Numbered from the stretch's first letter, positions 44,190-53,368 are shown. The stretch is DNA of 64,000 nucleotides from Thiogranum sp. (GCA_030148805.1 JASBSS010000035.1:248001-312000); one strand, 5' to 3'. Numbers and translations are program-made. The notes: a model not told the origin generated them from the letters alone.

Positions 44190-44765
44190 ATGCATCGTCA
44201 GGCGCTCATCAGGTTGTTGTCCGAATACAAGCCCTATTTTATGGACGAGGCCGGTTTCGTGCAGCGCGCGCTGGCCTTTGTGCGCGCCCACGAGAACTGT
44301 TTCGACCGCCAGCACCTGCCGGTGCACGTCACCGGTTCGGCCTGGGTGGTCAACCCGCCGTGCAGCCGCGTGCTGATGGTGCACCACGGCAAACACCATC
44401 AATGGTTCCAGCCCGGCGGGCACGCCGACGGCGACGGCGACATCCTGCGGGTGGCGCTGCGCGAAACGGCCGAGGAGAGCGGCCTCGATCCGAGCCTGAT
44501 CCGCCTGCTCGGCGAGCGTATCTTCGACGTCGATATCCACGCCATTGCGGCCGGTCACGGCTGTCCGGCGCATCATCACATCGACATCCGTTTTCTGGTG
44601 GAGATCGACGATCGGCACCCGGTGCCGGGCAGCGACGAGTCGCACGCGGTGGCCTGGATCGACTTGCACCAGGTGCCGGCGTTCAACAGCAATCGATCGA
44701 CCTACCGCATGTTGGAAAAAACGCGCAGATTGAAAAACACGTTGCGCTTCAAGGCAATAGCCTGA
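44190..44765 (+). CDS. Nudix hydrolase in carboxysome locus
   Basis: 191 residues from the ATG at 44190, 2 bp after csoS1D. The Nudix box reads GGHADGDGDILRVALRETAEESG: the REUXEE core is intact, while the Glu of G-x5-E is Asp. The preceding VLMVHHGKHHQWFQPGGH and following CPAHHHIDIRFLVEI are His-rich. The substrate is unknown; coupling to csoS1D suggests a carboxysome or CO2-fixation housekeeping role. Confidence 0.85.
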   Translation: MHRQALIRLLSEYKPYFMDEAGFVQRALAFVRAHENCFDRQHLPVHVTGSAWVVNPPCSRVLMVHHGKHHQWFQPGGHADGDGDILRVALRETAEESGLDPSLIRLLGERIFDVDIHAIAAGHGCPAHHHIDIRFLVEIDDRHPVPGSDESHAVAWIDLHQVPAFNSNRSTYRMLEKTRRLKNTLRFKAIA

Positions 44766-44784
44766 TTATGCGGATATGAAACCT

Positions 44785-44852
44785 ATAGAGCAGTTTCTAT
44801 GATATCCAAATGTAATATCGATTTGTGCTTAGTTGGTGCGCGCCTCTATGAT
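44785..44852 (+). promoter_or_regulatory. cbbL promoter region with ATAGA-N6-TCTAT palindrome
   Basis: ATAGAGCAGTTTCTAT (44785-44800) shares its arms with the csoS1D site. Next to it GATAT-N9-ATATC (44801-44819) forms another inverted repeat. A plausible promoter is TTGTGC (44823-44828), 18 bp, TATGAT (44847-44852), putting the palindromes just upstream of -35, as expected for an activator such as CbbR. GGAG precedes the cbbL ATG. Confidence 0.5.
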
Positions 44853-44918
44853 GGGCGCTGATTTTATAAAGTCGCACCAGTTTTCTATTTAGCCAGGTTA
44901 ACGAAACAGGAGACGAAT

Positions 44919-46334
44919 ATGTCTACAAAATCCTATCAGGCGGGCGTTAAGGAGTACCGCGACAAATACTGGACCCCGGATTATGTGCCGCTCGACACCG
45001 ACCTGCTGGCCTGTTTCAAGGTCACCGGCCAGCCGGGCGTGCCGCGCGAAGAGGTGGCGGCTGCGGTGGCCGCCGAGAGCTCGACCGGTACCTGGAGTAC
45101 GGTGTGGTCGGAGCTGCTGACCGACCTCGAATACTATAAAGGACGCGCCTACCGCATCGAGGACGTGCCGGGAGACTCCGAATCCTTCTACGCCTTCGTC
45201 GCCTACCCGCTCGATCTGTTCGAAGAGGGCTCGGTGGTGAACGTGCTGACCTCCCTGGTGGGTAACGTATTCGGCTTCAAGGCCCTCAAGCACCTGCGAC
45301 TGGAAGACATCCGTTTCCCGATCGCCTACATCAAGACCTGTGGCGGCCCGCCTGCCGGTATCCAGGTCGAGCGCGATCGCCTGAACAAGTACGGCCGGCC
45401 GATGCTGGGCGCGACCATCAAACCGAAACTCGGCCTTTCGGCCAAGAACTACGGCCGCGCCGTCTACGAGTGCCTGCGCGGCGGTCTCGATCTGACCAAG
45501 GACGACGAGAACGTCAACTCGCAGCCGTTCATGCGCTGGCGCGATCGTTTCGAGTTCGTGGCCGAGGCCATCAACAAGGCGCAGCAGGAAACCGGTGAAC
45601 GCAAGGGTCACTACCTGAACGTCACCGCCTCGACGCCGGAAGAGATGTACAAGCGCGCCGAGTTCGCCAAGGAAGTCGGTTGCCCGATCATCATGCACGA
45701 CTTCCTCACCGGTGGCTTCACCGCCAACACCGGCCTGGCCAACTGGTGCCGCAACAACGGCATGCTGCTGCACATCCACCGCGCCATGCACGCGGTCATC
45801 GACCGTCATCCGAAGCACGGTATCCATTTCCGCGTTCTGGCCAAGTGCCTGCGTCTGTCCGGTGGCGACCACCTGCACACCGGTACCGTGGTCGGCAAGC
45901 TCGAAGGCGACCGCAACTCCACCCTGGGCTTCGTGGATCAGCTGCGTGAGTCCTTTGTCCCTGAGGATCGTTCGCGCGGTGTGTTCTTCGATCAGGATTG
46001 GGGCTCGATGCCGGGTGTGTTCGCCGTCGCTTCCGGTGGTATCCACGTCTGGCACATGCCGGCGCTGGTGACCATTTTCGGTGACGATTCGGTACTGCAG
46101 TTCGGTGGTGGTACCCAGGGTCACCCGTGGGGCAACGCTGCCGGCGCCGCCGCCAACCGTGTGGCGTTGGAAGCCTCCGTCAAGGCGCGTAACGAGGGTC
46201 GCGAAATCGAGAAGGAAGCTCGCGACATCCTCACCGACGCCGCCCGCACCAGCCCGGAACTGGCGATCGCGATGGAAACCTGGAAAGAGATCAAGTTCGA
46301 ATTCGAGACCGTAGACAAACTGGACGTGGGTTAA
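44919..46334 (+). CDS. cbbL: Form IA Rubisco large subunit
   Basis: 471 residues. The active-site [33 protein letters not shown] includes the carbamylated Lys (in LTKDDEN). IKPKLGLS carries the catalytic Lys, [11 protein letters not shown] is loop 6, and [15 protein letters not shown] is the phosphate site. The N-terminal [16 protein letters not shown] is of form I. Linkage to csoS2 marks the carboxysomal (IAc) type. It fixes CO2 on ribulose-1,5-bisphosphate inside the shell. Confidence 0.98.
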   Translation: MSTKSYQAGVKEYRDKYWTPDYVPLDTDLLACFKVTGQPGVPREEVAAAVAAESSTGTWSTVWSELLTDLEYYKGRAYRIEDVPGDSESFYAFVAYPLDLFEEGSVVNVLTSLVGNVFGFKALKHLRLEDIRFPIAYIKTCGGPPAGIQVERDRLNKYGRPMLGATIKPKLGLSAKNYGRAVYECLRGGLDLTKDDENVNSQPFMRWRDRFEFVAEAINKAQQETGERKGHYLNVTASTPEEMYKRAEFAKEVGCPIIMHDFLTGGFTANTGLANWCRNNGMLLHIHRAMHAVIDRHPKHGIHFRVLAKCLRLSGGDHLHTGTVVGKLEGDRNSTLGFVDQLRESFVPEDRSRGVFFDQDWGSMPGVFAVASGGIHVWHMPALVTIFGDDSVLQFGGGTQGHPWGNAAGAAANRVALEASVKARNEGREIEKEARDILTDAARTSPELAIAMETWKEIKFEFETVDKLDVG

Positions 46335-46388
46335 TCCCGCTCATCGCTTAACACTGTATCGATTCTGAATCATTACGAGGATTAAACC

Positions 46389-46730
46389 ATGGCACAAACG
46401 AACACGACGGGTGACTACCAGACCACCCAGACGCTCGAAACTTTCGGATTCCTGCCGAAGATGGACGCCAGCGAGATCCAGGCGCAGGTCGCCTACATCA
46501 TCGCCAACGGCTGGTCGCCGGCGATCGAGCACGAACATCCGAGCAACGCTTTCGATCACTACTGGACCATGTGGAAGCTGCCCTTCTTCGGCGAGACCGA
46601 CATCGGTACCGTGCTGGCGGAGCTGGAAGCCTGTCATCGCACCTATCCCGATCACCACGTGCGTTTGCTCGGTTACGACAGCTACACCCAGAGCCAGGGC
46701 TCCGCTTTCGTGGTATTCGAGGCGCGCTGA
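46389..46730 (+). CDS. cbbS: Form IA Rubisco small subunit
   Basis: 113 residues, starting 54 bp after cbb[34 protein letters not shown], the EHEHPSN loop and [13 protein letters not shown] are standard form I small-subunit segments. It caps the L8 core and, with CbbL, provides the CsoS2 N-terminal binding site. csoS2 starts 84 bp downstream. Confidence 0.98.
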   Translation: MAQTNTTGDYQTTQTLETFGFLPKMDASEIQAQVAYIIANGWSPAIEHEHPSNAFDHYWTMWKLPFFGETDIGTVLAELEACHRTYPDHHVRLLGYDSYTQSQGSAFVVFEAR

Positions 46731-46814
46731 GTCACGGCGATGAGGCTAGGGTCCGGTCAGCGCACGACAGGCCGACTGCATACTGGAGAACCTTGAAGAG
46801 GCAATGGGATAACG

Positions 46815-49118
46815 ATGGCGCAAACAGCTAACAACATGAGTGCTCGCGAGTACGTTCTCGCCAGGCGCAAAGCGATGTCCACCACGGGCAAAGCGGCGCT
46901 GAATGCCGCTGCGTCGGGAAACCAGGCCCGGGCGCCTCGCCCGGCGGCGGCTGCGCCCAAGGCGGCCGCCGCGCGGCCGGCTCCCGTTCCCGCCACCAGG
47001 GGCGTGGGTCGAGCCACGCCTTCGAGTAGCAGTCGCGCCGCTTCCATGGCGCGCCGCCTGGCGATGTCCAGCGGTGGCAAGGCGGCGGTGCAGAGCAAAG
47101 ACCGGGTGCGCGACGCGCAGACGGTCCAGTCGGCGCCGGCCGCGCAACCGGCCCAGGCCGCGCAAAGTACCGAGCAGCCGAAAAAAGGCTGTGGTTGTGG
47201 GTGTGATGGCACCCGTGCCGAGTGCAAGACGCGTATGCGCAAGGCGGACAAGCCGATGTCGAGCGCGGCCGTGCGTAGCGCCAAGCAGCATGTCAGCCGC
47301 TCGCCCGGTCGGGCCGCCTCGCTCGCGCGGCGCGAAGCCATGTCCACGCGGGGCAAGGCCGGGGTCGGCAAGAACGGCATGTCGGCGGCGCAGACCGCGC
47401 GCGCCGGCAATCCCAATCTCTCCAGCCGCGACCTGGCCAAGATCCTGCGCGAACAGCGCAGCAAGAACGGTGGCGTGGGGCAGAAGAAATCGCAGCCCTG
47501 CGGGCGCACCCGCGCCAAGGCCGACGCGCATCCGGGTGGCGCGCAGGATGCCCCCTGGAAGGTGGGCGCCAGCGAAACCGTGCGTGGTCAGATTGTGACC
47601 GGCACCATGGTGGGGCGCAGCCCGGATGTGACCGGCGACGAGCCGAGCACCTGCCGCCCGATCACGGGTACCGAATACCTCGGCGCGGATATTTTCAAGC
47701 AGTTCTGCCAGGCCGAGCCAGTCGGCGCGCCGCGCAAGGTGATGCTGAGCCCCACGTCCCACGGCAACAGCGTGACCGGCAATCGCATTGGCCGCGGCGT
47801 CAATGTGACCGGCGACGAACCCGGGACGTGCAAGAACGTCACCGGCACCGAATATGTCGGCGCCGATCAATCGCAGGCCTATTGCGGCACCGCCCCCGGG
47901 CGTGCCCCGGGCAAGGTGACGCAGAGCCAGACGCACAAAGGCAAGAGCTTGACCGGCAACAATGTCGGCCGCTCGGAAAAGGTCACCGGCGACGAGCCCG
48001 GCTCGGGCCGCGTCCTGACCGGGACCCAGTACGCGCCGGCGGCCGAAATCGGCATGGCGCCGGCCAAGGTCGGGCGCAGCGCGACTCTGCGCGGCGGCGC
48101 CGTCACCGGCACCCTGGTGGGCCGCTCCACCCGGATGACGGGCGACGAACCGGGCTCGTGCCGCAATGTCACCGGTGACGATTACATCGGTCAGGAACAG
48201 TACGGCGAGTTCTGTGAGAGCGTGCCCAAACCCACCGATCAGAAGATCGGAGTTTCGGCCACGCCCAAGGGCCTGGCGGTGACCGGCACGATGACCGGAC
48301 GCGCCAGCAAGGTCACGGGTGACGAGCCCGGCACCTGCAAGGCCATCACGGGTACGCCCTACGCCGGTGTCGAGCAGTACCAGGGGTTCTGCGAAACCAC
48401 CGACCGAGCCATGGCGAAGGTGCGCAACCGCCAGCTGCGCAGCACGCCGGGTCCGAGCATGACCGGTCTGCAGCCGGGTCTGGGTGGGGTCATGACTGGT
48501 GACCGGAAAGGCGCCTGCGAGCCGCTGACCGGCACGCCCTATGTCGGCGCCGACCAGTTTGCCGATGCCTGTCCGGCGACGCCGGCCGACAGCGCCAGTC
48601 CGGATTTCCCCCAGCCCATGAGTCCGGTGCCCTGGCAGCAGTTCAGTATTTCGCCGCCGGCCGGCGCCGCCAGCGCTGCCGGGTCCACCGGCGTGACCGG
48701 GAACCGCTACGAGCAGGGCCATATCACCGGTCCGTTCGGCATGGCGCCCGGCAAGGTCACCGGTACGGAAGAGGCGCGTTTCGGCCACAAGAACGTCCAG
48801 GCCGAGGAGTTGCGTCCGACGCCGATCGGCGAGGTCGACGGGCGCGTGAAGTCGCGCATCACCGGCGAAGGTATGGACGCGGGGCTGACGATCACCGGCG
48901 ACGACTGGGACCGGGGCAGCAACATCACCGGTACCGAGGGCATGTCGGCGGTGCGGCGCAACCCCACGCGGCGCGCCGCCGGCGCTCCGTCCAACGCCAT
49001 GGCGATGGCGCAAAAACGCAACGAGGAAGTCGCCGCGCCGGTGAGCAAGGTGACCGGCGGCAGCGGAAACACCGATCGCGGTGCTCTGATCACTTATTCG
49101 GGAGGTGCGCGCGGCTAA
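46815..49118 (+). CDS. csoS2: CsoS2, carboxysome assembly scaffold
   Basis: 767 residues, largely disordered and basic. Four N-terminal Rubisco-binding helices are visible (about 10-29, 72-91, 164-183 and 201-219; pattern xARxxLARRxAMSxxGKAA). A Cys-rich CGCGC segment lies at 125-129. Six M-repeats with VTGxxxGRSxxVTGDEPGxC follow from about 252 to 585, and then the C-terminal ITG-rich region ending in GNTDRGALITYSGGARG, which anchors to the shell. The third M-repeat lacks the cysteines present in the others. It links Rubisco to the shell and is essential for assembly. Confidence 0.96.
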   Translation: MAQTANNMSAREYVLARRKAMSTTGKAALNAAASGNQARAPRPAAAAPKAAAARPAPVPATRGVGRATPSSSSRAASMARRLAMSSGGKAAVQSKDRVRDAQTVQSAPAAQPAQAAQSTEQPKKGCGCGCDGTRAECKTRMRKADKPMSSAAVRSAKQHVSRSPGRAASLARREAMSTRGKAGVGKNGMSAAQTARAGNPNLSSRDLAKILREQRSKNGGVGQKKSQPCGRTRAKADAHPGGAQDAPWKVGASETVRGQIVTGTMVGRSPDVTGDEPSTCRPITGTEYLGADIFKQFCQAEPVGAPRKVMLSPTSHGNSVTGNRIGRGVNVTGDEPGTCKNVTGTEYVGADQSQAYCGTAPGRAPGKVTQSQTHKGKSLTGNNVGRSEKVTGDEPGSGRVLTGTQYAPAAEIGMAPAKVGRSATLRGGAVTGTLVGRSTRMTGDEPGSCRNVTGDDYIGQEQYGEFCESVPKPTDQKIGVSATPKGLAVTGTMTGRASKVTGDEPGTCKAITGTPYAGVEQYQGFCETTDRAMAKVRNRQLRSTPGPSMTGLQPGLGGVMTGDRKGACEPLTGTPYVGADQFADACPATPADSASPDFPQPMSPVPWQQFSISPPAGAASAAGSTGVTGNRYEQGHITGPFGMAPGKVTGTEEARFGHKNVQAEELRPTPIGEVDGRVKSRITGEGMDAGLTITGDDWDRGSNITGTEGMSAVRRNPTRRAAGAPSNAMAMAQKRNEEVAAPVSKVTGGSGNTDRGALITYSGGARG
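47568..48572 (+). repeat. Six M-region repeats of csoS2
   Basis: About six imperfect repeats of roughly 150-170 bp encode VTG-x4-GR-x3-(V/M)TGDEPG-x-C units, each followed by a (I/V)TGTxYxG unit. Repeats 1, 2, 4 and 5 are the most alike; repeat 3 is Cys-less and repeat 6 is the most diverged. Confidence 0.85.
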
Positions 49119-49139
49119 GCCGCGGCTCACTGGGCTGAC

Positions 49140-50675
49140 ATGATGAATGCACGCAACAAACCGCTGCGCAACCGTGCCTGGAGCCAGGCCACGGCTCCGC
49201 TCGGCCGCCCGGGCGACCGCGGCGCGGTTGCTGCTGCCTCCGTGTCGCGCACCGCTGCGACGCGTGTCTTGGGCAATTCCAGCCTGCACGCGTTGGCCGA
49301 CGGCAATGAAAACGCGCGTCTGTATGCCTATGAAAGTGGCGTGAAAGAGGCTTTTGACGCCATCGTGCCGACCCTGAAGCAGATTTCCGCGCTGCAACAC
49401 GAAGCCGACTTCGAGCAGCGCGCGCAACAAATCGCGCGTCAGCAGCTGGGCTTCGCGTTGCCGGAAACGTTGCTGGCGGATGCCTGGGTCGAACAGCTGG
49501 ATATGCGGGCCTTGTTCGCCTGGTGTGTGTTCGAGACCTATCAGCGTTTTTGCGATGAGGTGTTCACGCGTGATCCGCTGGGTAACAGCAGCGAGGCGGC
49601 GTTCCAGTCGCTGTTGCAGGAGTGCGGTTTCCACATGCTGGACATCTCGCCCTGTGCCGACGGTCGCCTGGCGCATGTGATCCGCTACGTGTTGCGGCTG
49701 CCGTACAAGGCGGTGCGTCGGCGCTCCTATGCCGGTGCCATGTTCGATATCGAAGACAGCCTGGACAAGTGGGTCAGCACGGAACTGGATCGCTTTCGCG
49801 AGGGCGTGCCCAATACCGCCGACGAGCCGACCCGTTACCTCAAGGCGGTGGTGTATCACCACAGCTCGGTGGATCCGCGGCACGAGGGTTGCGCGGCCCA
49901 CGGTTCGGACACGGCGCGCGCGGCGCGCGGCGGATTGGAGCGGCTGACGGCTTTCCGCGAAGCGGTTGAAAACACGTACTGCTGCGGTGCCTCCATCGGC
50001 TGTATGTTGATCGGGCTGGATACGGATACCGATGCGATCCGCATCCACATTCCGGATGGCGACGGTGCGATCAGCCCGGACGATTATTTCGACGCCCGCG
50101 AGATGTACGCCCACACGCGGCGCCTGGACGCCGCCGCCGCCGAACGCTGGATCGCCGAGCAGGTGGCCAGCCGCGCGCCCGGTGCGAGCGAAGGCATGGC
50201 GCGCCTGATCCGGCAGTTGCTGGTGAACAATATTTCGCAGATCGAATATGTGTGTGCCTATCACGGTGGCCAATACAGCGATGTCGGTCACGCCGAGCGT
50301 TTCATCGGCGCGGGCATCGGTTTCGAGGAAGTCCAGTTGCGTAACCTGACCTTCTTCGCCTATCTGCACACGGTGGAAGAGGCCGCCGGCGATCTGGACG
50401 TCGGTATCAAGATCTTCAGCGGACTGAACGTCTCTCACGGTCTGCCGGTGCCGGTGGTGGTGCGCTTTGACTATCACGGCCAGGTTCCGGGAGCGCGCGA
50501 GCGCGCCGAGGAACGCTGTCGCCGGGTGGCCGACGCCCTGCACAGCCGCTACCGCGATTTGTCCGAGCGGGGCCTGCTGCACACCCTGCAGGCCGTGCGC
50601 GACATCCAGGGCGGCGGCAGTATCGAAATACTGGATTGTTCCGTGAATGTCGCGGCGACCGCGGGGGCGCACTGA
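49140..50675 (+). CDS. csoS3: CsoSCA, carboxysomal beta-type carbonic anhydrase
   Basis: 511 residues. The zinc ligands and partners map to C172-x-D174-x-R176 (PCADGR), H240 and C251 (HHSSVDPRHEGC), equal in spacing to the Halothiobacillus enzyme (C173, D175, R177, H242, C253). The N-terminal 50-60 residues are Arg/Ala-rich and unstructured, consistent with a Rubisco-binding tail. It dehydrates bicarbonate to CO2 inside the shell. The stop overlaps the csoS4A start (TGATG). Confidence 0.97.
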   Translation: MMNARNKPLRNRAWSQATAPLGRPGDRGAVAAASVSRTAATRVLGNSSLHALADGNENARLYAYESGVKEAFDAIVPTLKQISALQHEADFEQRAQQIARQQLGFALPETLLADAWVEQLDMRALFAWCVFETYQRFCDEVFTRDPLGNSSEAAFQSLLQECGFHMLDISPCADGRLAHVIRYVLRLPYKAVRRRSYAGAMFDIEDSLDKWVSTELDRFREGVPNTADEPTRYLKAVVYHHSSVDPRHEGCAAHGSDTARAARGGLERLTAFREAVENTYCCGASIGCMLIGLDTDTDAIRIHIPDGDGAISPDDYFDAREMYAHTRRLDAAAAERWIAEQVASRAPGASEGMARLIRQLLVNNISQIEYVCAYHGGQYSDVGHAERFIGAGIGFEEVQLRNLTFFAYLHTVEEAAGDLDVGIKIFSGLNVSHGLPVPVVVRFDYHGQVPGARERAEERCRRVADALHSRYRDLSERGLLHTLQAVRDIQGGGSIEILDCSVNVAATAGAH

Positions 50676-50938
50676 TGAAAATCTGTCAAGTCGAAAAACC
50701 GCTGGTGGCGACCAACCGCATTCCCGGGTTGGAGCACAAACACATGCAGGTGGTGCGCGACGGCAGTTCGCTGCTGGTGGCGGTCGATGCCGTCGGCTGT
50801 ATCCCCGGCGACTGGGTGATCTGCGTGGGCAGTTCGGCGGCGCGCGAGGCCGCGGGGAGCAAGGAATATCCGAGCGATCTGACCATTGTCGGCATCATCG
50901 ATCACTGGGAACCGGAACCGGCCACGGGAGACAGCTGA
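50675..50938 (+). CDS. csoS4A: CsoS4A, pentameric shell vertex protein
   Basis: 87 residues of the EutN/CcmL (BMC-P) family from the ATG at 50675 that overlaps the csoS3 stop. VATNRIPGLEHKHMQVVRD, LLVAVDAVGCIPGDWVICVGSSAAREA and DLTIVGIIDHW are the family's strand motifs. Pentamers cap the icosahedral vertices. Its last base is shared with the csoS4B start. Confidence 0.95.
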   Translation: MKICQVEKPLVATNRIPGLEHKHMQVVRDGSSLLVAVDAVGCIPGDWVICVGSSAAREAAGSKEYPSDLTIVGIIDHWEPEPATGDS

Positions 50939-51225
50939 TGGAGATACTACAGGTAGAACAGCCGCTGGTTTGTACCCGCCGCATAGCCGGGTTGCGCGAT
51001 GTCAGTCTGCGCGTGCTGCGCGATCGCAGCGGCAAGCGACAGGTGGCCGTCGATACCATCGGCGCGCGCGAGGGCAACTGGGTTTTCACCGTAAGCGGCT
51101 CGGCCGCGCGTTACGCCGCCGACGATTTCAGAATCCTCACGGATCTGACCATTGGCGGCATTATCGATTTCTGGGAGACGGGCGAGAGCCCATCGACCGA
51201 GAAAGCTGGCGCAACGATCGTATAG
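50938..51225 (+). CDS. csoS4B: CsoS4B, pentameric shell vertex protein
   Basis: 95 residues of the same BMC-P family as the gene before it; CTRRIAGLRDVSLRVLRD, VAVDTIGAREGNWVFTVSGSAARYA and DLTIGGIIDFW align with CsoS4A. The ATG at 50938 overlaps the csoS4A stop (TGATG). A short acidic tail follows the BMC-P fold. Confidence 0.95.
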   Translation: MEILQVEQPLVCTRRIAGLRDVSLRVLRDRSGKRQVAVDTIGAREGNWVFTVSGSAARYAADDFRILTDLTIGGIIDFWETGESPSTEKAGATIV

Positions 51226-51282
51226 ACGTTGCAAGCATAGGTTCAGTAATTCAACCAAGTCTACACTCAGGAGAACTTAGAG

Positions 51283-51588
51283 ATGGCAAATGACAACTAC
51301 GGCATAGCACTGGGCATGATCGAAACCCGTGGCTTAGTCCCCGCGATCGAAGCGGCCGACGCCATGACGAAAGCAGCGGAAGTGCGCCTGATCGGTCGTG
51401 AATTCGTCGGCGGTGGTTATGTGACCGTCCTCGTTCGCGGCGAAACCGGTGCCGTCAACGCCGCTGTTCGCGCCGGCGCTGACGCCTGTGAACGCGTTGG
51501 TGACGGTCTGGTTGCCGCCCACATCATTGCGCGTCCGCATCGTGAAGTCGAGCCGGTGCTGCCGACCGGTGGTAACGCGGCCGACTAA
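51283..51588 (+). CDS. csoS1: CsoS1, hexameric BMC shell protein (copy 1)
   Basis: 101 residues with the single BMC fold: YGIALGMIETRGLVPAIEAADAM at the N-terminus and the pore loop region REFVGGGYVTVLVRGETGAV. Hexamers tile the shell facets with a small positive pore. Residues from YGIA to EVEPVL (88 in all) are identical to the next gene; only the first five and the last eight residues differ. A good ribosome site (CAGGAG) precedes it. Confidence 0.96.
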   Translation: MANDNYGIALGMIETRGLVPAIEAADAMTKAAEVRLIGREFVGGGYVTVLVRGETGAVNAAVRAGADACERVGDGLVAAHIIARPHREVEPVLPTGGNAAD

Positions 51589-51629
51589 AGGCACTTTTTA
51601 CCCAACTGAATCGATAGGAGAAACAGACC

Positions 51630-51944
51630 ATGGCCGACGTAAAGTACGGCATCGCTCTGGGCATGATAGAGACACGCGGACTGGTACCCGCCATTGAAGC
51701 GGCCGATGCCATGACAAAAGCCGCCGAAGTACGCCTGATCGGGCGTGAGTTCGTCGGCGGTGGCTACGTCACCGTCCTCGTGCGTGGTGAAACCGGTGCG
51801 GTCAACGCCGCCGTGCGCGCGGGTGCAGATGCCTGTGAACGTGTCGGTGATGGCCTGGTAGCGGCGCACATTATCGCCCGTCCGCATCGCGAGGTGGAAC
51901 CGGTACTGAGCGATTCGAGTGATAATCGTCCGGCGCGCAGTTAA
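51630..51944 (+). CDS. csoS1: CsoS1, hexameric BMC shell protein (copy 2)
   Basis: 104 residues. The 88-residue BMC core equals that of the preceding gene, while codons differ at many third positions, so the duplication is not recent or the codons were free to drift. The C-terminal tail (SDSSDNRPARS) is longer and more polar than that of copy 1. Gap to copy 1 is 41 bp with a GGAG ribosome site. Confidence 0.96.
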   Translation: MADVKYGIALGMIETRGLVPAIEAADAMTKAAEVRLIGREFVGGGYVTVLVRGETGAVNAAVRAGADACERVGDGLVAAHIIARPHREVEPVLSDSSDNRPARS

Positions 51945-51980
51945 AGTGACTGGTTGCTGAACGACCTATGATCCATCGGC

Positions 51981-52418
51981 ATGCTGCCCGCTCAAGCTGA
52001 TCAGCGCGTCCTTGGGTACCTGGGCAGGGCTCTGAGTCTGGAGCTCTCCGCGGTACAGCTCTACAGTACCCAGGCGGCGCTGGTCGCCACCTGGGGCCTG
52101 TCCGAGGTGGCGAAGAAGTTCCGCGCTGAAGCCGGCGAGGAGCTGGGGCATGCCGAGCGGATTATTACTCGGATGCTGGCGCTGGGCGTGGCGCCGAACG
52201 CCTCGCAGCTGCGACCGGTACGCCTGGGCCAGAATCTGGCGCAATTGCTGGAGCACGACTATGCGTTCGAGCTCGAGCTGGTATCGCTATATACCCAGGC
52301 CAGTGGACATTGCGCCAGAATCGGCGACCAGGAAAACCGTGTGCTGTTCGAGTCGCTGCTGGCCGAGGAGCAGGAGCACGCGCAGGTATTGTTGCAATGG
52401 CAACAGGACATGCAATAA
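51981..52418 (+). CDS. Ferritin-like/bacterioferritin-like protein of carboxysome locus
   Basis: 145 residues forming a four-helix bundle. Metal-ligand patterns are LGRALSLELSAVQLY (Glu in helix 1), EEL-GHAERI (ExxH) and EEQEHAQVLL (second ExxH), as in bacterioferritins. A gene of this kind is regularly found after csoS1 in Proteobacteria. Its function there is not established; iron handling or redox protection is a guess. Confidence 0.88.
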   Translation: MLPAQADQRVLGYLGRALSLELSAVQLYSTQAALVATWGLSEVAKKFRAEAGEELGHAERIITRMLALGVAPNASQLRPVRLGQNLAQLLEHDYAFELELVSLYTQASGHCARIGDQENRVLFESLLAEEQEHAQVLLQWQQDMQ

Positions 52419-52469
52419 TCCGGCTGTGACCTTTTGTTGACGGCAGACTCACCCAACGCGGGACCAGTC

Positions 52470-52730
52470 ATGAACCAGCAATGGCGAGAACGAACCCGCC
52501 CGGTACGACTAGAGAGGCGGTACGAATTCAAGGATTACAATACCTTACGTGATTTCCTCGATCGTGCGGCGGAATTGTCCGAGCGCGAGGGCCTCTACCC
52601 CGACATGGGCTTTGGCCACGACTACGTCAACATCACCATCCACGTCGACGAGGGCGACGAAGCCCTGGGCGAGCACCAGCACCGTTTCGCCCGCGAGCTC
52701 GACGTCCTGGCCGAACAGACCACGCACTGA
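52470..52730 (+). CDS. acRAF, PCD-like Rubisco assembly factor
   Basis: 86 residues from the ATG at 52470 (TTG codons 36 nt earlier are possible). The pterin carbinolamine dehydratase-like fold is visible in LERRYEFKDYNTLRDFLDRAAELSEREG and DMGFGHDYVNITIHVD; the catalytic His-His pair of true dehydratases is altered. This matches the alpha-carboxysome Rubisco assembly factor. It precedes mcdA by 11 bp. Confidence 0.88.
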   Translation: MNQQWRERTRPVRLERRYEFKDYNTLRDFLDRAAELSEREGLYPDMGFGHDYVNITIHVDEGDEALGEHQHRFARELDVLAEQTTH

Positions 52731-52741
52731 GTGTCTCCCGA

Positions 52742-53368
52742 ATGCCCATCATCGCGGTAGTCGGGAACAAAGGGGGCGCTGGTAAGACCACCCTCAGTAT
52801 CAACCTGGCCTCGGGCATGAGCCGGCGCGGCGGGATCGCCGTGATCGACGCCGATCCGCAGGGCTCGTCATTGCACTGGCGCGCGGTGGCCAATCACGAC
52901 GGCGCTTTCGCGGTTCATTCCGCCAACGGGGAGATGCGCGCTCAGGCCCAAGAGCTGGCGGCGCAATATCCCGACGTGCTGATCGATTGTCCGCCGTCGG
53001 TCCATGCGCCTCAGACCATCGCCGCGCTCGCGTTTGCCGATGTCGCCCTGATACCGGTGCAGCCTTCGCCGGTGGATCTGTGGGCGACCGTTCATATAGA
53101 GAGGGCCATCGCCGAGGCCAACGCGGAGAATCCGTCGCTCAAGGCGCTGCTGGTGATCAACCAGCTGGAATCGCGCACCACCTTGTCCGGTCTGGTGCGG
53201 GAAGTGCTGGACGAAATCGCCCTGCCGGTGGCGCGGGTGGCGATCCGCCGGCGCGCGGTCTATCGCAACAGCGCGCTGGAAGGCAAGAGCGTCTTTGACG
53301 TGGGAAGCCGCGGGGCGGACGCGGTGGAAGAGATCAATGCACTGATTCAGGAGCTGAAAACACAATGA
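52742..53368 (+). CDS. mcdA: McdA, ParA-type carboxysome positioning ATPase
   Basis: 208 residues. The deviant Walker A motif is VVGNKGGAGKTTLS, with the signature Lys10 and catalytic Lys15. VIDADPQGSSLHW is Walker A', and VLIDCPPSVHAPQT is Walker B. It binds nucleoid DNA with ATP and, with McdB, spaces carboxysomes. It overlaps mcdB by 4 bp (ATGA). Confidence 0.95.
   Translation: MPIIAVVGNKGGAGKTTLSINLASGMSRRGGIAVIDADPQGSSLHWRAVANHDGAFAVHSANGEMRAQAQELAAQYPDVLIDCPPSVHAPQTIAALAFADVALIPVQPSPVDLWATVHIERAIAEANAENPSLKALLVINQLESRTTLSGLVREVLDEIALPVARVAIRRRAVYRNSALEGKSVFDVGSRGADAVEEINALIQELKTQ

Noticed and set aside
47178-47216. Possible -1 frameshift at GAAAAAAGG in csoS2
   Set aside because: CsoS2 is made in two forms by frameshifting in Halothiobacillus, but that event lies much later in the gene and yields a C-terminal truncation. 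A -1 slip here would stop after about nine codons and leave only the first N-region helices.
46746-50672. 1308-codon open frame on the minus strand
   Set aside because: Antisense to csoS2 and csoS3, which are certain from their repeats and zinc ligands. Arg/Ala/Gly-rich shadow.
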